A DNA stretch of 62,000 nt. Origin: Mesostigma viride. Taxonomy: Eukaryota > Streptophyta > Mesostigmatophyceae > Mesostigmatales > Mesostigmataceae. The notes beneath the pieces are model-generated. The model worked only from the letters and a program-made list of their open reading frames with translations, had not been told where the DNA came from and did not search any database. Below, one piece after another: positions 1 through 11,312 of this stretch (position 1 is the stretch's first letter; every line of letters starts with the position of its first letter). The position numbers and the translations under genes were made by a program. The stretch covers positions 330,001-392,000 of the forward strand of contig RPFO01000225.1 of NCBI GenBank assembly GCA_009746045.1. Direction: 5' to 3'.

Positions 1-2730
1 GCCATTTGCTTCGGGACTTCTTAGCAATTAGACCCTTCATAAATGGCAGTTCCGAAATCGCTTCGTTTTATCAAGTAACGTGCGTGTTTGCAACTTGCCC
101 GTTGAAACTCTACGGCGGAGCCAATTTTCGGAAGAACCTCACCCTTATGCTTGCAAATTCGGGACAAATTCGGTGGATGTATGTATGGATGGATGTATGT
201 ATGGATGGATTGACGGATTTTCATCCCCTATTCCTATGTTTTCTCACGTGTACGGCCTTATAAGCTTCGCCAATTCTGGCGAACCTGACGGTTCTTCCGA
301 AAATTGGCTCCGCCTGATTAGGCGTGTGTCGAGCGGCTTCGCTAACATCCTTCCGAGTCTGCAGTCTTCAGTCCGCTGTCTGTTCTGAAAGGCAATCAGA
401 AAACTTCTAGCGTTTGCCCTGGCGTATTCTTAGGCTGTCATCCCAAGAAGTATACGGCTTTGTGATTGTGATGAGATTCTTCTGAGTTCTGACAAGCAGC
501 ACGGCCGTGTAGTTGGTCAGCGCGCTGCGCCCAAGCCCCAACGAATCGTCGGATTTCCGCTCAAGGCCTGTAGCCGGCCATGCAGGCGGTTGTCCTGTGG
601 GCGCTGGCCTACATCAAATATCCGAGCGAATTACTGCGCGAACTCTCCCGTTGATGACGTGCGACGTCGATATTCTGGGTGGTCCCTAACCTTAACAACA
701 CAGTTTTGCGCTGGTGACGAGCTGGTGACATATACTGTTCTTTTTTGGTAGCTAGACGTGCCGGCACCCAGCACGAAACTGGGTGGAGATTACCTTGTCA
801 TTAGCGGGTCCGTGTTCAACCGCGACTCAGCCGTGGTTTATTTTGTAGCGGCCGTTGTGATTAGTTGTTGGCATGGCTTATCTCGTTCATAGCAAGATTA
901 ATTGTGCACTAATCCAGCGGGCTGACCCGTTGGGACCATTGAAACAGAAACAGGCAGGCCAAGGCCCGAAGGCAGCAACCCAAGTACAGAAACAACTTTT
1001 TAGGCCAGTACAATGTCGATTGCAAGGGTCTCGCCCGTTTGTCTCGTCGCCCCGCCTGCGTGGACAAGCTCGTCGGTTTCCGGTGCAGCCGCCGCGGGCT
1101 ATAGGGAGCGACCTTGGGGGAGTTGTGGAGGACCAAATTCCATCTCCCAGCGTGCACCCCGGTGTCGATAAATGCCCACACATTCTGGACTACATTCCGG
1201 ACCACCCGGTAGGCACACTTCGTTTGCAAGGGATACCCCCCAAACCCCAACTGATCCCCCCCGCCTGTGCCCCCCGCAGATTATTAATAAGCAGATCCAG
1301 CAGATCAGCAAATCAGCAGATCGTGTTTAACTTATAACCATTAATTTTCAGCAGTTCCAGGAGGAGCAAGCCATCTGTGATAATTTGGGCTTAGAAATCA
1401 AACGCAGGGGGCCTCAGTAAGTTAATCACGCCCCACCCTTCGCGTCGCAGGTCTCGGAACTGGTTTGCGTCCAGTTTTCGCCTGGCACGCGTCCCCTTCA
1501 CACCCAAGCACCCATCCGTCGTGGATCGTACCCTGAAGCGGCTACCGTGTTGCACCGTAGAATCATGCATCACGTGTATGTAGCGCCTTGTCCGTGTAGT
1601 TACTCAAGTCCAAGCAAGGTTCCAGTCCATACGTGGCGTGATGATGCATTTGATTTACCGATGCATATGCCCGCCAGTTGCCACAGCTCCAGAATATCTC
1701 CCAACAACCACATTTGGCCCAACTATGTCTTCTGTGTGTGGCTGCTCTGCTATATCTGGTGTCGCGCCCCCGCCCCCCCCATGCTCCCCTCCCCTGGTCA
1801 TCCCAGATGTACGCCAGCCCCTTGATCGGATCAAGCGCCCACCGCATCGTCAAGTAAGTTTATTTGCACAGACAGTAAAGCTACATTTTAAAAATTATTT
1901 ATTGGCATTTTTCTCTAGTAAATCTACTTGCCCAGCGCATTGTCAAGTAGGCATAATTGTAGTGACAACAAGCAATAATTAAGTAACCCAATTAGTATAT
2001 CTCACCACCAGTACATGCAGTCCCATGGACCGCATGTCTGATCCCATTGTCAGTGAGTATTGCCACGTGGACTGCAGTTATGCTCACATTGCCAGGGGGT
2101 GCAATCACACGGGCAATTACGTACAAGCGTGCATCCCAGCGTTGCAGCCTGCCCATGGTGCCTTGCCGGGTCGTACAGGATGCGGGTTGCATGCTGGTGG
2201 CTTGGTTAGCATGATGGGGGGTGCATGATGCCTCCCTGCAGGTGCTGGGTGGCATGCTGGGTGGCAGGATTTGAAAATTGGCTGTGATGGCGTGTGCTGG
2301 ACTTCTGCCGTACCTTTTCTGCGGTGCCTTTTTTGGACGATCGCCCCCTCCCTCGTCCTGTTTGGCCCCTCTGTCGGTCTATTCGTCCCCTCCTTCCTGC
2401 TTGTCCCCTCGGTCCTGCTGTTGGTCCCCTCCGTTGTGGGGGCACCTTGGTAGCATGTGAGGTCCATGCAGGTTTTGCGGGCGTGCACTTTGCGAGTGTA
2501 AGCTCATGTGGTCAAGGTGATGGTGGACGTTCACAATATCCATCCGTACCGTGTTTTCTTCTCATCCACGGCTTGCGTTGCGCTTCACCACCTTTCCCAG
2601 TTGTAACTGTGGCTGTTTTGTGGTGGCTTGGTAGAAGGAAACACCGGGCGTACTGGTTTCTTTCTACCGCTATCTCACGTGCCTCCCCTGCATGCCACTC
2701 CTGCATCCACACCTGTGTCCATGCCAGCAG
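1..2730. other. Upstream region with no recognised gene
   Basis: I see no exon here that I can defend. The open frames are short, overlap on both strands and do not resemble known families. The stretch holds a GGAT/GTAT microsatellite (about 176-217), a 24-bp perfect inverted repeat (115-138 and 290-313), and a pyrimidine-rich segment around 2,330-2,450 whose antisense frame gives low-complexity Thr/Glu/Gly peptides. The first exons of the PFK gene, including any targeting peptide, probably lie in its right-hand part, because the first exon I can place (2,731) starts mid-codon. Confidence 0.5.
115..313. repeat. Perfect 24-bp inverted repeat with 151-bp spacer
   Basis: Positions 115-138 and 290-313 are exact reverse complements (left arm begins GCGGAGCCAATTTTCGG). 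The right arm is preceded by a small hairpin, TTCGCCA-ATTC-TGGCGAA, at 266-283. The spacer holds the GGAT/GTAT microsatellite. The layout would fit a small foldback or MITE-like element, but I found no clear target duplication. Confidence 0.6.
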
Positions 2731-5700
2731 GGACTACTTCATAAATGAGAATGACGCGGTCACAACGCAGGTAAGGGGGAGTGCTGGCCCCCCCCCCCCC
2801 CCCCCCCCTTTTTAAGTTAACTGCATCCCTGTACCGGCATCCCTGTGGTAGGTGCAGGGGGGAGGACCAGCAGACTGCTGGTAATTTTTTCTTGCTCACA
2901 GGTCTGCCACAAATGCGTGGAGGCCGGACGGGCCCTTGATAGCACTGCCTTCAGCACAAAAACGTTTGCAAGGTATAACACCGTCCATCATATCTAGTAT
3001 GTGAAAGGGGGGGAACATCTCAGCTAAAATAGGGGGGGGGGGGGGGGGGTCTGGCCCCCTATATGCACAAAGTGGCTGGATCACCGCTTCGCAGACAGGC
3101 GAGCAAGGAAGGGGACTCACAGGCCGATGGCCCACAGGCAGGCACGCGCCGGATGCCAGCAGTCTTGTGCCTCCGTGGCAGGCATAGGGTGTCAACCCTG
3201 GAGGAATGGGCAGGGTGCTGACGAACAGCATCGGGGAAGTGTGGAAAGAAATGGGGAGAAAAGGAGGGAGCGATGGAGAGGACCTGCTATTATTCGACAA
3301 GATTTACATTTACTATACTGAGTTCCATGGATGTATATCAGACGTGAAGCCTATGCTTTTTCTGGGCTTTCATCCCTGCATCCGTTTCTCAACGTCTATA
3401 GTAGGCCTTTCTTTTATATCCAGGAGATGGGCACCAGCAGTACTTACCCAGGCTGGATGTGCTTGCCGCATCTGCTCGTGTCACGCTTACTGCCCCATCC
3501 TTAATGCTGCTCCGCCTCACCATCCTTAATGCTGGATCCTCAGGTGACCAAGAACATTTTGGAGCCCTACAACCCCTCGTACTTTGTGCGGGCGGGGCCC
3601 AGGGAGAAGGTATGCAACGGCTATATATAGCGCGTGTGTGCACGCCTCTAGTAGCAATGCCTACATATAGGGTGTTTGCACCTCTCTATTATGATGAGAC
3701 TATATAGGGTGAGCGAGCCCACCCACCGTGCTTACCGGCAACCAAAATTAACTTTCCCGAAACATGTGACAAGGAATCAGAGAGTTACTCAGCCAGGAGC
3801 TTCCATTGGGATTCAGGACATCCATGCACCGAATCAAAAGCTGCTCTTGATCCTCTCTGGCGCGCCATCTCCCCTGCTGCCACTGGGGGTTCAGAGCTGG
3901 GATGTCAACCATGTCCCCCCCCCCCTCGCGTTAGCTTGCCTTTCTCTCAGCCCTCGTGCAGAAGGTAGTTCATCTTCTGAAACTCGTGCTCCCATACTTA
4001 ACAGATGGGAATGGTATCGTATGTGGAGCTGTGACAGTGCCTGGGTGATGCTTATAATGCGATGCTGGGTGCACCAGTTTTTTGTGACCTCCGAAAATTC
4101 TTCCAGGTTGCGCTCTCTCTGATGCATTTGACAGTGCATGCAGGTGTGTGGGGCCGGGGCGCTGAGGCTACGGCTTACCATTCCCTTCCCTCCCCCCCCC
4201 CCTCCCCCTCCATCCATCGCATCCATCGCCTTGCCGTGCCGCCAGGTGGCGTTCAACGGTGAGGACGTGCACGCCGCCATTGTGACATGTGGCGGCCTGT
4301 GCCCCGGGCTCAACACGGTGATCCGCGAACTGGTGTGCGGCCTGTGGGGCATGTACGGCGTGCGCCGCATCTACGGTGTGCAGGTGGGTGGCCCACATCA
4401 TGATGGTGATGAGCTTGGAGCGTAAAGTTAAAAGGCACCGAGGGGATGAAGGTGGTCACAGAATTGAGGATCAGAGATTGTGTAGAGAGGTTTATGTGTT
4501 ACGCTAAATATAGGCATGCCATGTCGACGTTCTTTGCACATTTAGGTGGGTGAGCCAAGGCACCCGTGTGTGCATGTGTGGGATAAGATAAGCTAAGGTA
4601 TGTGTGCCCAGGTTCCCCATGCCCCCAAGTCCTGACACATGCCAAGCCTGCCCTCAGCAGAACTACCCACAATTCACCTGTGTATCCCTGCCGTGCATGA
4701 TAGAGCCTGTTCGAATCCCCCCCTTCCTATTCACCATAGCACCTCACCAAACTCTTCCACCACACGCGCGCGTGCTCACGCACCCTCCACCCCACCCCCT
4801 CAAAACCGCCCCCTCAACCCCCGCCCAGGCCGGCTACCGGGGCTTCTACGCCAACAACATGCTGGAGCTGAACCCGCGTGTCGTCAGCAGCATCCACCGG
4901 CTGGGAGGCACGTTCCTGGGCAGCTCGCGCGGAGGGCACGACACCAAGCGCATCGTGGACGCGATCCAGGACCGAGGCATCAACCAGGTGTGCATGATGT
5001 GGACGCGGGGGGTCTACCTCAAGTTGTATAGGTGCGTGGACGCAATCAAGGACCGCGCTATGCGCCAGGTAGGATCTGGGATGATGAAGTAATGCGGCAT
5101 CCACCAGGTGTGCACGAGGTGGGTGTGGGATCAATCAGGTAGGCTCAGGAGGTCACGGCATCAACCAGTTTCACCCCCAGTTTCACCCGCCATTCGCACG
5201 AGGCTTACCAGGACTGGATGATGTCTCGTGTCCCGTCAACAGAGGCATGCGATTCATCCCTAGTCTGTCTATTGTGCCTTTTGTGTGTTCCCAGTCACCA
5301 GGTAATGATTCACGTGGGTGGCTCGCCCCCCTACTGCCTGCGTGTACCGCTGCATGCAGGCACTGGCGGCGCATCCAGTAGTTGAACCTGAAGATCTGCT
5401 CCACTTTGTCGCAGGTCGAACTCGTGGCGTGTTGCCCCCTGACTCTTGCGCATCCCCCTAACACTCGTATTGCTCCTTGGATGCCCGCATGGTCGTCGCG
5501 TCACATCCCTCGCCTCACCTCGTCGCAGGTCTACATTGTGGGAGGAGATGGCACCCAAAGGGGGGCGCTCGCAATCTTCCGGGTAGGGCATGCATGTTAA
5601 TCATACTAAGCGCTTTTACGTCTACGGTGTGCCGTGCATGATGGTTGAAAATGGTGGATGCCTCCACGCCCATGGCGCCGCATGCATCGCAGTATTAGCG

Positions 5701-8700
5701 GCTACCATGTCCCACATACTGGGTGCCTGGTAGCCTTGTTGTGCATAAGTTAATGCAGTTATGGCGTGCAGTTGCCACCAAGAAATGTCCACTCTTGGTG
5801 GAGACACGTGCAGTCTTATGAGAGTTGGAGGCGTGCCACCCACCCACCCTTCCACTCTAGAGGGACCTGACTTTGTGAAGCGGCAGCACTTGCAAGCACG
5901 TGGGGTGCTTACAGTGCGTGGCTAGAGGCCGCGTGCATGGTCAGACGTGGACGGGCATTGGCAGCCAACGCAGAGGGCAGGACCGCGCCTGTGCACGACC
6001 AGGCATGCCTCGTACTGTCGAAGCAAACTGGGAGACGTCACGCTGTTTTAAAAAGCTGTTGGTTCGTGTGCGCCTATGTCATGATCCAGGTTTTCATTCC
6101 CCGTGGGTAAACAGCCAAGTGCGGACCATGGGTAAACCAGGATCATTAGCGTGTCCGTTTAGCTAGCGCGCCCGAATGCAGCTGTGGCATGCCTTAGGCA
6201 TGAAGGAGACTGGGGGTCTCTGCCCTTTCTCCTGTTGTGCACACACATGGATTAAAAGCACTTCGGTGTTCCGTGACTCCCCAACGGGAGCACGAGTTTA
6301 ATTAATTAATTAATCAATTAATGGGGAAACTGCCAAGTGCGGACCATGGAAAACAGAAATTAAGTTGAGTTGCCTGGCATTGTGTTTGTGCCCGGTCTGG
6401 ACCTGCTGCCCCCTGGCACCCCCATCCCTCCCTTCACCCCACTGCCCTCCCCCCCAATCAACAGGAGATCGTCGCGCGCAAGCTGCCCGTGTCGGTCGCC
6501 GGCATTCCCAAGACCATCGACAACGACATCGACATCATCGACAAGTCCTTTGGGTGTGTGCGCGTGGGGTGCGAGCGTACCGACCGGCCCAGCAGGCTTC
6601 TCTACGTTTGACCACCACCGTGCCACCATCTGCCCACTATCTCTCCACCACCTCTCCACCACCACTCACATGGGCAGATTCTAATATTATAGCCCGTGTG
6701 CAGGACGCTGCTGGTGCCGCTATGGCGTAGTCAGTTAGATAGCCATGAGTTAGATGGCCATGAGGGTGGCCCCTCTGTGGAGTGGGCTGCGGCTGGTGTG
6801 GGTAGGACCTTTGTCAATGACCTCCGATGGATGCCGGTACGGATCATAAGAGTCAACACGGGACCTTTGAATGAGTGGGTCATACGCATGCATCGGCATT
6901 GATCAAGGGAGCATGAATCGTAAGTGTCAATGTGGGTTGTAAGCATGGATGAATGAAAAAGTGAAAAGCACTTCACTGGACACGTTCGTGCGATCGAGGT
7001 CAGAGGCGGAGCATGGCTTCTCAGGGGTATGTTCGTGCCGTATGCAAGCCATGTGTGTGCCGCATACATGCCGGCATACTCTGGCATTGTCCACGTTTTA
7101 AGTATCATTTTCCACGTGGGGACCCTCCCTGTGTTCCAAGTGTCGACCATCCCTGGCCAGTAGGCCCGTGGGGGACCATCGTGGCGGACTCGACATTCTG
7201 TGGGCAGCACGTCGCAACGCCCGCATGGCTGGAATGGTGCAGACCGCTGCTATCGTCCATAAATCGTCCATTGCGGTGTGGCGCTCTCTCACGTGCACAC
7301 GGGGAGACGTTGGCACGCACGCTCGCGCACACGCATGCTCGTGTGCTCATCCTCATGCATTTGGCCCTGCGTGCTTGCGTTGCTCACTTGTTCCCTTCCC
7401 TCCACCCCTCCCATGTCGACACACTTCCCTTCCTGCATCCATGCAAGTGACTTCCTTCATACAGACATTCATAATCCCACATCCACATACCCATCTCCCT
7501 GTGTGTGCCGGCACTAATAAATATCGATGCCCTGTGTGTGCCGGATGGCAGTTTCGACACGGCCGTAGAGGAGGCCCAGCGCGCCATCGCGGCCGCCCAC
7601 GTGGAGGCCGAGAGCTACCCCAACGGGATTGGCCTCGTCAAGCTCATGGGCCGCCACTCGGGCTTCATCGCCATGCACGCAACGCTCGCCTCGCGCGACG
7701 TCGACTGCTGCCTCATCCCTGAGGTCCCCTTCTACCTGGAGGGCCCGGGCGGCTTGTTCGAGTTCCTGGGCGAGCGCGTGCGCAAGAACGGGCACGCCGT
7801 CATCGTGGTGGCTGAGGGGGCGGGGCAGGAGCACCTCGCGGCCGCGCTGGAGTCCGCGGGGGGCGACGCAGCGGCCGCCACGCGTGACGACAGCGGCAAC
7901 CAGATACTCAAGAACATCGGGCTTTTCCTCGAGCACCGCATCAAGGACCACTTTGCCAAGCCAGGGTCGCCCCTGCGGGGGGGTGTCAGCCTCAAGTACA
8001 TTGGTGCGTAGCACGTATGGCTCCCGTGCGTTAGTACTAGCTCAAATGCATTCATGCTGGCTCAAACGCATTAGTGCTGGCTCCATTGCACTAGTTTTGG
8101 CTCACATGCTCTAATGCTTGCTCCCAGTTCCCATGCATTAGTGCCGCTCCCATGCATTCATGCATGATATGTTGCTTCAACTACATGACTCTAAGACTAC
8201 ATCACTAAGCGTGTCGGTGAATGGCACATTTGGCTCAGGTACACTAGTGTCAAATATGTCGACTCAACTACATCGCTCTTAAGTTCGTAGCATATCTGTG
8301 CGTAGCATGTCTGGCGCGAACGCATGACTGATGCATTTGGTGCACAGCATACCTCCTCTCGCACGCGAGTGCGTGAGCTCTTCTTTCTGATCCGGGCTGC
8401 GGTGTCTTAGTGTCTCTGTGCGGTTTGTCGCTCGTTTGCCGTGAGACATTTCAGCAGGGCACCTCCTTTCTAGCAGAAGCGATTTTGTCTCGTTGCTCTT
8501 TTTGCTTTTACATCCCCCGCAAGGCGTGCACTGGTGCACGAGCGATTCCTACATAGTGCCCCGTCAGCAGTACGACCCGTACGCCGTCTTTTCATTCAAT
8601 CATTGAACACAATCGCTTCATACAATATAGCATGTGGAAGTGGGTAATACAGTTTTTCAGTCCTTCTCGCGACCTGGGTCGCCACCACTAACAGATTCGA

Positions 8701-10055
8701 GAGTCGACCCGCGTTTGCCCTTATTCTCTGTGTCTTGTCTCTCCGACCGCTATCCATCGCCAGCCCCCGCCTACACAACACATAGGATCGCTCAACCCCT
8801 TTTCCTTTCCCTCCCATCCACCGCCTTGCCCGCGCTTCATATGGACTTGTTTCCACCGCCGGTGAATTAACCGCTGCTCCTGACCCCGTGTCTGCAACCC
8901 TGCCCCCCCTTACCCCGCAGACCCCACGTACATGGTTCGTGCTGTGCGGCCCAACGCTTCGGACAATGTCTACTGCACGCTGCTGGCACACGCGTCCATG
9001 CACGGCGCGTTTGCGGGCTTCACAGGATTTGTCTGCGGGCCGGTCAACGGGCGTCACGCCTTCATCCCGATCGAGGTAAGCCAGGGGTTAGTCATTAAGT
9101 TATCTGGGAATACATCAAACTAGAGGTAGCCAGTCGGGAATGATCCTATGAGTGACAATTGGCGTGGTGGGATTGCTGTGAGTTGTGCGTCGGGAGCTCC
9201 CCCAACCTAGAGGCTCGCAGACGGAACCAAACATTCTGTGCTTTTCGGCACGTAAGCAGCAGCCCAGGTAGCTACCTCTTGTGTGTGCGCTCTTCCTTAA
9301 CAGAGTTGGCAGCGTTTCAGCTTTTCCCAAATGGTTCTCGTACCCATGCCCTGTTTTCTTTTTCCCTCCTTTACTGGGACCGCTGTGGCCTTGCCATTCC
9401 CTGCTGGCTGCATGAAAATAATAATAATAATGATAATAATAATAATAGTAATAAATAATTCAAATATTCAAAGCCCCCTTCTGCCCCTTTCTTTCCATCT
9501 CCTCCCTCTGTCCTGCATCCCCCCCCCCCACCCCCCTCACTGCCATCATTTCCAGTGCTGTTCTAAATCCTTCCTTTTTGCCCCCCTGTCTGCCCCCTCC
9601 GTTCCTTTCTCTCTCCCACCTTCTGGCCCCGGCCCCCTTCTTACCTCACCCACCCACCCACCCACCCACCCACCCACCCACCCACCCACCCACCCACCCA
9701 CCCACCCACCCACCCACCCACCCACCCACCCACCCACCCACCCACCCACCCACCCACCCACCCACCCACCCACCCACCCACCCGCCCGCCCCGTGCCCAG
9801 CGCTGCGTGGCTCGTGAGAAGAACGTGAACGTCCACGACCGCATGTGGGCGCGGCTGATGAGCTCCACGGGGCAGCCGGACTGGAGCAGTCGCACACCGA
9901 AGTCCACCCAGGCAAGCGAGCGCATGATCGCGAATGAGGACCCGGCCATCGACCGGACCGGGACGGGGTCTGCGCCCGGCCAGCTGTACCTGGACGAGAC
10001 CCCCCCAGGGACCATGATCGAGAAGCGGCTGGTGGGCGGCCCGCGGAAGAGATGA
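2731..10055 (+). CDS. PFK: ATP-dependent 6-phosphofructokinase, plant type (multi-exon)
   Basis: Phosphorylates fructose 6-phosphate to fructose 1,6-bisphosphate, the committed step of glycolysis. Firm exons are 3544-3609, 4246-4383, 4829-4987, 5529-5582, 6465-6553, 7552-8003, 8921-9075 and 9801-10055; together they keep one frame for 455 residues to TGA. Family landmarks appear in order: [24 protein letters not shown] (nucleotide loop); GYRGFY; TSRGGHD-like [16 protein letters not shown]; the catalytic [69 protein letters not shown]; and DRMWARL near the C terminus. Gly after GGD (GGDG, not GGDD) together with PKTIDND is the plant-type ATP-PFK signature rather than PPi-PFK. Two likely upstream exons, 2731-2770 ([12 protein letters not shown]) and 2902-2972, fit the N-terminal region but do not join 3544 in frame, so one small exon and the true start are missing from my model. 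Compartment cannot be judged. Confidence 0.93.
2786..2812. repeat. Poly-C tract in PFK 5' intron
   Basis: A long run of C directly after the donor at 2771. A matching poly-G tract lies at about 3031-3049. Both are intronic homopolymers, where length errors are likely. Confidence 0.8.
5022..5170 (+). repeat. Degenerate copies of an exon end plus donor inside a PFK intron
   Basis: The exon ending at 4987 reads ...[10 protein letters not shown] followed by GTGTGC. About 40 nt into the intron the same coding motif returns as a frame reading [10 protein letters not shown], followed by GTAGGA (donor at 5069). Shorter echoes, CATCCACCAG/GTGTGC, GATCAATCAG/GTAGGC and CATCAACCAG, follow between 5,098 and 5,170. 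They look like decayed tandem duplications of the exon 3' end together with its 5' splice site. Confidence 0.7.
8027..8165 (+). repeat. Imperfect tandem repeat, about 24 bp, in PFK intron
   Basis: About six degenerate units of the type GCATTAGTGCTGGCTC begin some 25 nt after the donor at 8004. There is no coding signal, and the exon frame stops immediately (TAG at 8009). Confidence 0.7.
9416..9452 (+). repeat. AAT microsatellite
   Basis: An (AAT)n run with minor interruptions in the last PFK intron. Confidence 0.85.
9648..9790 (+). repeat. CCCA microsatellite abutting the last PFK acceptor
   Basis: About 35 tandem CCCA units end roughly 10 nt before the CAG acceptor of the last PFK exon (9801), so the array may serve as part of the pyrimidine-rich tract. 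Long His-Pro-Thr or Gly-Trp-Val frames across it are repeat translations, not genes. Confidence 0.95.
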
Positions 10056-10300
10056 CGGTCGGCAGCCCGTGTGCGCAGCAGGTGGGCGGGGCGTGTGCGG
10101 GCGCCATCCGCGAAGAGAGCGAGCGAGCGCAGGGACAAACCTTCTTCCGCCTCTTCGCAGCGCGCCCAGCGCACCGGGTGATGATGATGCTGGCCGAGGC
10201 AGCCTGCTTTGGTCATAGGCGACGCTGGCTATGCGCGATGCAATTGGCATGGGTCGATGATGTCGGAAGGGTTACAAGCGATATTTGTACAGTCTGGGAT

Positions 10301-10331
10301 ATATAGACCGGTTGTCTCCTTGATATAGACC
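10301..10331 (-). mobile_element. 13-nt LINE 3'-end insertion with target duplication
   Basis: GGTTGTCTCCTTG (10310-10322) sits between two copies of ATATAGACC (10301-10309 and 10323-10331). This 13-mer is exactly the 3' terminus of the reverse-transcriptase LINE at 29730-32149. The simplest reading is a target-primed insertion that stopped after 13 nt. The two G residues after the right duplication leave its borders ambiguous by 2 nt. The strand given is arbitrary for so short an insert; the 3' end as written reads on plus. Confidence 0.65.
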
Positions 10332-10390
10332 GGTCCGTACCCGATACCGGTGCTATTTGGTGCTGCTGGTTGGGGAATGATGCACAGATG

Positions 10391-11093
10391 TGTAACAACC
10401 AAATGTTACATCCAAAGTTTTCCTACTGTTGAATCTTATTATGAGTTCTTTAGGACAATTATTTGAGAAGTTAGGAGGCTTCGACGTCTGATGGATATTG
10501 GGCCTGCTGAGATCTGTCGAATCTATTGTTCTACCCTCATTGGTCGTGGCCTGATCCACGTAGGGTACTTTGCATGGTGTTGTTTAGTCAGTCATAGATT
10601 CTCTGCAGTACCGTTGTACCTGGTGGATTTGGTTCCAGGTCATTGAGATTTCGTATGTGCTGGCTTTGTGTTGTGTGGAGGATTCGGAGGCTAAGATCTT
10701 ATCTAGAGTGATCCTCACTTTTGATTGGTCCTTCCGGGTTAGGGTTGGACGGATGCTGCGTGCACGATGACTTTTATCCTGTTTGGGGCGGCCGTGCATG
10801 TGTGCGTACGTGAGAGCTAAAGCTATGGTGTAATTCAAGGGTTTCCTTGTTTCATCAATCAAACAACCCTTGCCAAAAGTCAACTATAACTTCAACAGAT
10901 AGTCGACTTGGATATAACTTGTCTGTTGTGTCTAACAAGGGTGGGGACTCATTCCCTTAACTGTTGAAGATCCATCTTCATTGCTTCTCTGGACGTGAAG
11001 TTATCTGTCGCGACTCCAACCCAGGTATAAAGATCTTTTCACGCTAATGTTTATACTGAGGCTGTTGCAAACACAACATTTTTAGTCGTTACA
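10391..11093 (+). repeat. 5' LTR of Ty3 element
   Basis: 703 bp, TG...CA. It matches 26450-27156 almost base for base. Differences include a 4-nt indel near 10708 (CTAGAGTGATCC against CTAGAGCACTTGATCC) and a few substitutions. Confidence 0.95.
11026..11032 (+). promoter_or_regulatory. Possible TATA box in the LTR
   Basis: TATAAAG lies about 60 nt from the LTR end and is repeated in the 3' LTR near 27087. The position is plausible for the retrotransposon promoter; this is inference only. Confidence 0.35.
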
Positions 11094-11094
11094 T

Positions 11095-11112
11095 TGGTAT
11101 TGGAGGTTTCTA
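11095..11112 (+). other. Putative primer-binding site
   Basis: TGGTATTGGAGG follows the 5' LTR by 1-2 nt. The leading TGG would pair with a tRNA CCA end, and the start resembles the initiator-Met type TGGTATC. The tRNA was not identified. Confidence 0.55.
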
Positions 11113-11312
11113 CCTAGGTGTTGGTTGTCTTGACAGTATTAGTTCACGATTAACAATGGAATTCTTGCCAGACCCAGAGAGGGTACGTTATGCTGTGTGT
11201 TCGGACAGTTTTTAAGAGTGTGACTCATCCTTATGTGACAGTCTTGCTCTGAGAACTGCCTTGAGCCCATAAGTTTCTAACGTTCCCCAGTCCGGCATGC
11301 GCGACCCATGGA

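Noticed and set aside
2117-2488. Thr/Glu/Gly-repeat protein on minus
   Set aside because: Low-complexity frame from a CCCCTC-rich stretch without other support.
7514-8014. 166-codon minus-strand ORF
   Set aside because: Exact shadow of the largest PFK exon.
9331-10250. HPPT or GGWV repeat proteins on both strands
   Set aside because: They are translations of the CCCA microsatellite and shadows of the last PFK exon.
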